Below, in pieces: positions 59,818 through 64,000 of a stretch of 64,000 nt of DNA; within the stretch, counting starts at the first letter, position 1, and every line of letters starts with the position of its first letter. The notes beneath the pieces are model-generated. The model searched no databases. It worked only from the letters and a program-made list of their open reading frames with translations, and was not told where the DNA came from. The stretch spans positions 24,052 to 88,051 of the forward strand of contig JAFAKE010000051.1 in the NCBI GenBank assembly GCA_019235715.1, given 5' to 3'. This stretch comes from Vulcanimicrobiota bacterium. Its GTDB lineage: Bacteria > Vulcanimicrobiota > Vulcanimicrobiia > Eremiobacterales > Eremiobacteraceae. A program made the translations under genes and the position numbers.

Positions 59818-60017
59818 CGGTTGGGGGTGGGTTGGCGCCGGAGCTGGTCCGTAAAACCGCGCTCCGCGGGTTCGATTCCCGCCGCCTCCAGCCCCGGGAT
59901 GACCGGAGGGTCAAGGCGTCGGACCTCTTGACTCAAGCCTTGCTGTCCGGCGTCGCGCATGTTAAGATAGCGGCACGGACCAGCTTCGGCGCCACCCGAC
60001 TTGGGTGGTTTTTTTTT
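59818..60017 (+). ncRNA. Structured RNA candidate with tRNA-like domain (alanine-type acceptor)
   Basis: No protein fits this 300-bp gap. Bases 59823-59890 can fold into a tRNA-like shape: acceptor GGGGGTG with CGCCTCC (G1-C72, G3.U70 wobble, A73, as in tRNA-Ala and tmRNA), a stemless D-like loop, one long hairpin closed by GGAGC/GCTCC, and the T arm GCGGG-TTCGATT-CCCGC. A normal D stem and anticodon arm are absent. As an alternative fold, 59834-59852 pairs over 19 bp (one G.U) with 59976-59994. A 10-bp hairpin lies between, and an intrinsic terminator closes the unit. It could be a tRNA/tmRNA relic, an att-site remnant or a new RNA. Confidence 0.45.
59993..60017 (+). terminator. Intrinsic terminator of the structured RNA
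   Basis: CCACCC-GACTT-GGGTGG followed by eight T. It is a textbook rho-independent terminator on the plus strand with no plus-strand gene upstream except the RNA candidate, which supports a real transcript ending here. Confidence 0.85.
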
Positions 60018-60038
60018 CGACCGCTCTTGCAGAAACCC

Positions 60039-61619
60039 TTAGAAATACAGATCCTGATAGTAGATGGAGCTGTCGGGTGAGGGGACGTACCCGTGCACGT
60101 CTCTGCGAAACACGATGGGCGGCGTCGTGTGCGCGATCGCGACCAATGGCGTTTGTTCCGTCACGATTGCCAGCGCGTCGCGGTAGAGGATGCTGCGCTG
60201 AGATCGGTCATCGACCCGGCGCGCCCGCAATACGAGCGTGTGGAAGCGATCGTCCGACCAAAACGTGACGTTCGAAGCACCGGGCGGTTGAGCATTGTCT
60301 TTGTCGAGCGGCATGTAGATGAAGTTATCCGGATCGCCGTTATCGCCAGTCCAGCCGATGACGCACATGTCGTGTTCGCCGTTCTGCACTTTTTGGATGA
60401 AGGTTCCCCACTCGAACCCCTGCAACCGGGCGCGGACGCCGATCGCGGCGAGATCGGCCTGGATCGCCTCAGAGACGCGCTCGGGCTCGGGCAAATATGG
60501 CCGCGGCGCGGTCGGGAACCACAAGGTCGTTGAAAAGCCGTGTGGATAACCGGCGAGTGAAAGCAGACGCTGCGCGTGAGCGGGATCGTAGGTGCTGTCA
60601 AGCTCGACGCCCTGCGGCCATACCGCCTGCGGCAAGAACTGGCGCGCGATCGTCGCGGTTGGATCGTAGAAATGACGGACGAGCGCCGCTCTGTCCACCG
60701 CAAGATTCAGCGCGCGGCGCACGCGCACATCGTCGAACGGATGCTTGCGCGTGTTGAGCGCCAGAAACACGACGCTGTTGGCTGGTTGGTGGTACACGCG
60801 CACCGACGAGTCGTGCGCGAGTTGGGCGAGTCCGCCGGGTGTCGGGAATTCCCAGCCGTCGATGTCACCGCGCAGCAGGAGTAGGGCCGTGGTGGCAGCG
60901 TCCGGGATGTCGCGTAAGATCACGGTGCCGATGCGCGGCTTGTCCCCCCAATATCCGTCGAACCGCTTCAGTGTGATATGGTCGTCATGCACCCACTCCG
61001 TCAAGCGGTAGGGACCTGTGCCGACGGGCGCTTGCGAGAATCCGTTGCGCTCACGGGCGAGCGCCACCGGCGATGCGATGCCGAATGCGGGCATCGCAAG
61101 ATCCGCGAGCAGCGGTGCGAGCGGTTCGCGCAGATCGATTTCGACGACATCGGGGTCACGTGCGATCACGCTTGCGATCCGTCCGGGAAAGCCGCCGAAC
61201 TGCGCTCCGTAGTACGTAAAAATGCCCCACGCGTGATACGGATTGTGCGGATCGCGCCAACGATCGAGGTTGAACTTCACAGCTTGCGCGTCCAACGGCG
61301 TTCCATCTTGGAAGCGAACGCCGTGCCGTAGATGAAATGTCCATCGTCGGCCGTCGGCACTGACGGCCCACGATGTCGCAAGAGACGGCTCGATATCGAA
61401 GGTGCCCGGTTTATATCGCGTGAGACCCTCGTAGATGGCGCGTGTCGTCATGAGTGAGATTCCGTCAAATGCGATGGCGGGGTCCAACGTGACCGCGTCG
61501 TTGTTGCGCCCGAAGACGAGCGTATCGGCTGGACCGTGCGGCGGATGCGCGCCGCACGCGACGCACACTGACGCCAGGACCGTGCAGGTGAAGAGCCGTA
61601 GTGGCCCGCTAGGAGACAT
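60039..61619 (-). CDS. ABC transporter substrate-binding lipoprotein (peptide/nickel family 5)
   Basis: A 526-residue SBP_bac_5 protein. Lipobox 'VCVACG' near residue 20 anchors it to the membrane. Domain features are 'DTLVFGRNNDAVTLDPAIAFDG', 'IYEGLTRYKPGTFDIEPSLATSW', 'WTFHLRHGVRFQDGTPLDAQAVKFNLDR', 'PVGTGPYRLTEWV' and 'DDVRVRRALNLAVDRAALV'. It binds oligopeptides or similar solutes for an ABC importer, but no permease or ATPase gene is nearby. Its ATG is only 3 bp from the divergent amidohydrolase start. Confidence 0.93.
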   Translation of the reverse strand: MSPSGPLRLFTCTVLASVCVACGAHPPHGPADTLVFGRNNDAVTLDPAIAFDGISLMTTRAIYEGLTRYKPGTFDIEPSLATSWAVSADGRRWTFHLRHGVRFQDGTPLDAQAVKFNLDRWRDPHNPYHAWGIFTYYGAQFGGFPGRIASVIARDPDVVEIDLREPLAPLLADLAMPAFGIASPVALARERNGFSQAPVGTGPYRLTEWVHDDHITLKRFDGYWGDKPRIGTVILRDIPDAATTALLLLRGDIDGWEFPTPGGLAQLAHDSSVRVYHQPANSVVFLALNTRKHPFDDVRVRRALNLAVDRAALVRHFYDPTATIARQFLPQAVWPQGVELDSTYDPAHAQRLLSLAGYPHGFSTTLWFPTAPRPYLPEPERVSEAIQADLAAIGVRARLQGFEWGTFIQKVQNGEHDMCVIGWTGDNGDPDNFIYMPLDKDNAQPPGASNVTFWSDDRFHTLVLRARRVDDRSQRSILYRDALAIVTEQTPLVAIAHTTPPIVFRRDVHGYVPSPDSSIYYQDLYF

Positions 61620-61622
61620 CGC

Positions 61623-62849
61623 GTGACACTTCTCTTGTCAGGCGGCCGGCTCATTGACGGCACGGGCGCGGACCCGCGCACGAACGCGACGATCGCCATT
61701 GAGGGCGAGCGTATTTCTGCGGTATCCACCAATGGTCAGCGGCGTGCCGGCGACGCCATCGACTGCAGCGGTCTCACCCTTCTGCCCGGGCTGATCGATG
61801 CGCACGCGCATCTCGGCCTGGTGTTTGATTTCACCGCCGACCCCGGTGCGATGTCGTCAGCGGAGATCGCGGCGCGCACGTTTCGCAACTGCGACCTGTG
61901 CCTCGATGCCGGCTTCACCACCGTGCGCGACATGTGCGGAGTGGACGGAGGCTTGGCGCGCGCGATCGAGAGCGGACTCGTACGCGGGCCGCGCGTCTTT
62001 CCGTCGGGGCCGGCGATCGTGCAGACCGGCGGCCACGGCCACACGACCGGACCGTTCTGTTTCCAAGATCACTCCATCGAATTTCCGGGTCTCGTCCAGC
62101 TCATCGCGATCTGCGACGGCGCCGATGAGGTGCGTCATCAAGCACGAGTGAATTTTCGGCGCGGCGCGACCCAGCTGAAGGCATTTATCAGCGGCGGCGT
62201 CGTGTCGACCACCGACCGCCTTGAAGATACGCAGCTCACCGTCGAAGAGCTGCGCGCTGCGGTCGTCGAGGCCAAGGCGCGCGAAACGTACGTCGCCGGC
62301 CACGCGCATAACACGCGCGCGATCCGCAACGGGCTTGAAGCCGGGCTCGAGTGTTTCGAGCATGGCACCATGTTGGATGAAGCGACCGCCGCTGCGATGG
62401 CCAAGGCCGGTGCGGCGCTGGATCCGACGCTTGCCGTGACGCATTTGATGGTCGACTCGTGGCAAGAATGGAAGCTGCCGCAAAGCGTGGTCCCGCGCGT
62501 GCAGGGCTGCGAGCGTATGATGGGCGAGGCGACGCGCATGGCGCGCGCAGCCGGCGTGCTCATCGGGTCGGGCTCTGACCTCCTGGGTTCCGAGCAAAAC
62601 CGGCGCGGTCTGGAGCTGACGCTCAAAGCCGCCGTGCTTAGTCCGATGGAAGCGATCGTGTGCGCGACGCTTTCCAACGCGCGCATCATGCACCAGGAAC
62701 AGGATCTCGGCTCCGTCGCCGAGGGCAAGCTGGCTGATCTCATCGCCATCAACGGCGACCCGCTTGACAACCCGGCGCTCTTCGACGACCCCTCGAGCGT
62801 CGTGCTGGTCATCAAAGGCGGGAAGGTCGTGAAGAACGCGATCGGCTGA
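61623..62849 (+). CDS. Amidohydrolase (imidazolonepropionase/prolidase-like)
   Basis: A 408-residue metal-dependent hydrolase: 'LLPGLIDAHAHLGLVFDF' (HxH), 'LDAGFTTVRDMCG', 'QTGGHGHTTGP', carboxylated Lys in 'TQLKAFISGGVVS', 'VAGHAHNTRAIRNGLEAGLECFEHG', and Asp in 'GSGSDLLG'. This pattern is shared by the Xaa-Pro/Xaa-Arg dipeptidase and imidazolonepropionase-related groups; dipeptide hydrolysis would suit the divergent peptide-binding protein. GTG 61623 with AGGAG 7 nt upstream, inside the neighbouring gene's first codons. Confidence 0.9.
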   Translation: MTLLLSGGRLIDGTGADPRTNATIAIEGERISAVSTNGQRRAGDAIDCSGLTLLPGLIDAHAHLGLVFDFTADPGAMSSAEIAARTFRNCDLCLDAGFTTVRDMCGVDGGLARAIESGLVRGPRVFPSGPAIVQTGGHGHTTGPFCFQDHSIEFPGLVQLIAICDGADEVRHQARVNFRRGATQLKAFISGGVVSTTDRLEDTQLTVEELRAAVVEAKARETYVAGHAHNTRAIRNGLEAGLECFEHGTMLDEATAAAMAKAGAALDPTLAVTHLMVDSWQEWKLPQSVVPRVQGCERMMGEATRMARAAGVLIGSGSDLLGSEQNRRGLELTLKAAVLSPMEAIVCATLSNARIMHQEQDLGSVAEGKLADLIAINGDPLDNPALFDDPSSVVLVIKGGKVVKNAIG

Positions 62850-63021
62850 CGTCGCGCTGCTAACGTCGAGCGTCCCGATCTAGGAAGCGAATTTTCGGTA
62901 CCGCCACGCGCCTACCATCAGTACTCTCCACGAGGCCCGAGTGCCGGCCCCTAGGTTAGGCTGTTATCAGAGGACGCGCATAGCGCGCGATACCTCACGC
63001 CAGACCATGGAGGGTCATCTC

Positions 63022-63465
63022 ATGCATAACCGCTCGATCCACAGCGCCGTCGCCGCGGTTGCCGTCGCGCTTGCGGCAGCGATCAGCCTCGCGGCCCCAG
63101 CCCATGCGGCCGGAACCGTCGCGCTCAGTGCGCTGACTCCGGCATCCCCGCTCTACGAGCTCGGACCGGTCATCGCGACCGGAAAGTGCGATCTCGCCGA
63201 CGCTCCCGCTCGCGTGTCACGCGCATATCCGGCCGAGTGGCCGGAAGTCGCGGCGGGCCAGGGCATCGACGCCGCGCAGACGACCGTGCTGATCAATCTC
63301 GATTCTCGGGGCACGCTTGTCAACTCGGCCATCGCGCAGTCATCCGGCAACATGCTCCTCGACGACGAAGCACTCGTCGTCGTGCGCAACTCCAGCTACA
63401 CGCCTGAGATCCACGAATGCAACCGCTACGCGCGCGCCTACTTCATCGACGTGATGTTCGAGTGA
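63022..63465 (+). CDS. Exported TonB C-terminal-domain-like protein
   Basis: A 147-residue protein with a signal peptide ('AVAAVAVALAAAISLAAPAHAA') and a TonB-C-like fold: 'ARVSRAYPAEWPEVAAGQGID', 'TTVLINLDSRGTLVNSAIAQSSGNMLLDDEALVVVRNSSYTPEIHECNRYARAYFIDVMF'. It lacks the membrane anchor and Pro-rich spacer of true TonB, so it is a secreted stand-alone domain. GGAGGG lies 7 nt before ATG 63022. No Exb or receptor gene is present. Two cysteines could form a disulfide. Confidence 0.82.
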   Translation: MHNRSIHSAVAAVAVALAAAISLAAPAHAAGTVALSALTPASPLYELGPVIATGKCDLADAPARVSRAYPAEWPEVAAGQGIDAAQTTVLINLDSRGTLVNSAIAQSSGNMLLDDEALVVVRNSSYTPEIHECNRYARAYFIDVMFE

Positions 63466-63499
63466 CGCTCGCTGCAGCGATGCATCGTTTTCCAGGTGT

Positions 63500-63946
63500 T
63501 CATCGCCGCCGGTCAGCGCCGGCGGCGATGGACTTCACACGATCCTTGAGCCGGTAGACGAACTTCAATCCCGACCACATCTCATCGATCGCGCAGATCT
63601 TGACGTCGACCAGACCATGTGCAAGGACGTAATCGCGAATCGAACTTTCACCGACGTCGGTGATCACACCCGAAGCACGCTTGCGCCAGCATATCCACAG
63701 CGCGCCATCGTTGGCGAGCGCACGCTTCCACGCAGAAAACCCGTTCTCAAGTTCGGAGGTGTCGCGGACAAATGCGATGACGAGTGATGCCTGCCGCGTG
63801 AGGCGGCGTGCGATGCGCGCATCCGCGGGCAAGGGACGTAACATCGAAGGGAACTTCGCCGGCGCGTGTATCAGCGAGATTCGGGAGCCGGCTTTGATGC
63901 CAAGTTTTGCGCCAAGCGGCGTGCCTGAGTAGCCTGCGGGTCTTAT
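63500..63946 (-). CDS. DUF3052-like protein, probable ATA start
   Basis: The 148-residue reading matches the DUF3052 pattern: 'AGYSGTPLGAKLGIKAGSRISLIHAPAKF', 'VIAFVRDTSELENGFSAWKRALANDGALWICWRKRASGVITDVGE' and 'GLVDVKICAIDEMWSGLKFVYR'. The track's ATG 63844 would cut off the conserved N-terminus. No ATG, GTG or TTG lies upstream in frame before the window edge; ATA 63946 follows GGAG by 5 nt and overlaps the upstream stop as ATAA. A start outside the window is the alternative. Function unknown. Confidence 0.75.
   Translation of the reverse strand: MRPAGYSGTPLGAKLGIKAGSRISLIHAPAKFPSMLRPLPADARIARRLTRQASLVIAFVRDTSELENGFSAWKRALANDGALWICWRKRASGVITDVGESSIRDYVLAHGLVDVKICAIDEMWSGLKFVYRLKDRVKSIAAGADRRR
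63501..63530. terminator. Strong hairpin at the end of the DUF3052 gene
   Basis: CATCGCCGCCGG and CCGGCGGCGATG form a perfect 12-bp stem with a 6-nt loop. It includes the last codons and stop of the DUF3052 gene and faces the convergent TonB-like gene. No T run; it may end transcripts from both sides. Confidence 0.45.
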
Positions 63947-64000
63947 CGGCGCTCCGCCGCGCCGAAGCGCTCCAGTTCGGCATCGAGGTCTAAGTGACCG
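63943..64000 (-). CDS. C-terminal end of an upstream minus-strand gene (partial)
   Basis: An open frame enters from the right edge and ends at TAA 63943-63945, reading '...DLDAELERFGAAERR'. Only about 19 residues are visible, so no family can be named. The stop overlaps the proposed ATA start of the DUF3052 gene in the 4-nt style common in this window. Confidence 0.35.
   Translation of the reverse strand, partial: GHLDLDAELERFGAAERR

Noticed and set aside
59823-59890. Ordinary tRNA gene (anticodon GTA or CGT)
   Set aside because: No D stem can form, the anticodon stem has a mismatch and the loop lacks T33; described as tRNA-like instead.
59883-60017. Permuted two-piece tmRNA
   Set aside because: The segment after the T arm is too short, has no plausible tag ORF, and the CCTCC/GGAGG pairing covers only 5 bp.

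Overview
High-GC bacterial chromosome fragment with dense gene packing. Many neighbouring genes overlap by 4 nt (ATGA, GTGA or TTGA), and GTG and TTG starts are common. No rRNA, phage or transposase is visible. The mix of a Rieske/cytochrome b-c complex, a B-family haem-copper oxidase, phosphoketolase plus acetate kinase, type IV pilus parts, lipoproteins and molybdenum-hydroxylase parts suggests an aerobic, probably diderm soil-type bacterium. An uncultivated lineage such as Candidatus Eremiobacterota is a guess from gene content only, because no phylogenetic marker was compared.

Layout. 1-10.5 kb: moeA (cut by the window edge), pilT, serS, malate synthase, a DUF4139 protein, thiC behind a TPP riboswitch, and moaA. 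10.5-16 kb: a Rieske plus fused cytochrome b-c pair, then a methyltransferase operon ending in a zinc-ribbon/pilin fusion, and a second pilin. 16-20 kb: msrB, tRNA-Ser, acyP, a mocA-yqeC-inositol phosphatase operon and a class III aminotransferase. 20.4-25.7 kb: a five-gene chain (PRC/MgtE_N/CBS protein, PucR-type regulator, glutamine synthetase-like enzyme, response regulator, histidine kinase). 25.8-30 kb: phosphoketolase, acetate kinase and a universal stress protein. 30-36 kb: a ba3-like oxidase (subunits IIa, II, I) with a CuA-like cupredoxin, a monohaem barrel-like protein and a membrane GAF protein. 36-48 kb: TPR protein, lipoproteins, mutM, glnA behind a terminator-like leader, an aspartic protease, phosphohexomutase, MFS exporter, nagA and asparaginase. 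49-57.5 kb: a MoxR/DUF58/DUF4129/DUF4350/SpoIIM/RDD membrane cluster interrupted by an Xre/MbcA-RES toxin-antitoxin pair. 57.5-64 kb: a Pro-rich secreted protein, a 4-hydroxybenzoyl-CoA-reductase-like beta subunit, a structured RNA candidate, a peptide-binding lipoprotein, an amidohydrolase, a TonB-domain protein and a DUF3052 protein.

How the genes work together. The quinol:cytochrome c reductase pair and the B-type oxidase form a respiratory chain, with the cupredoxin and monohaem protein as possible electron carriers. MoeA, MoaA, MocA and YqeC make and tailor molybdenum cofactor, which the hydroxylase beta subunit's complex would need. Phosphoketolase and acetate kinase give an acetyl-phosphate route to acetate and ATP. 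The least explained signals are the tRNA-like RNA at about 59.8-60.0 kb and the glnA leader at about 40.16-40.28 kb.
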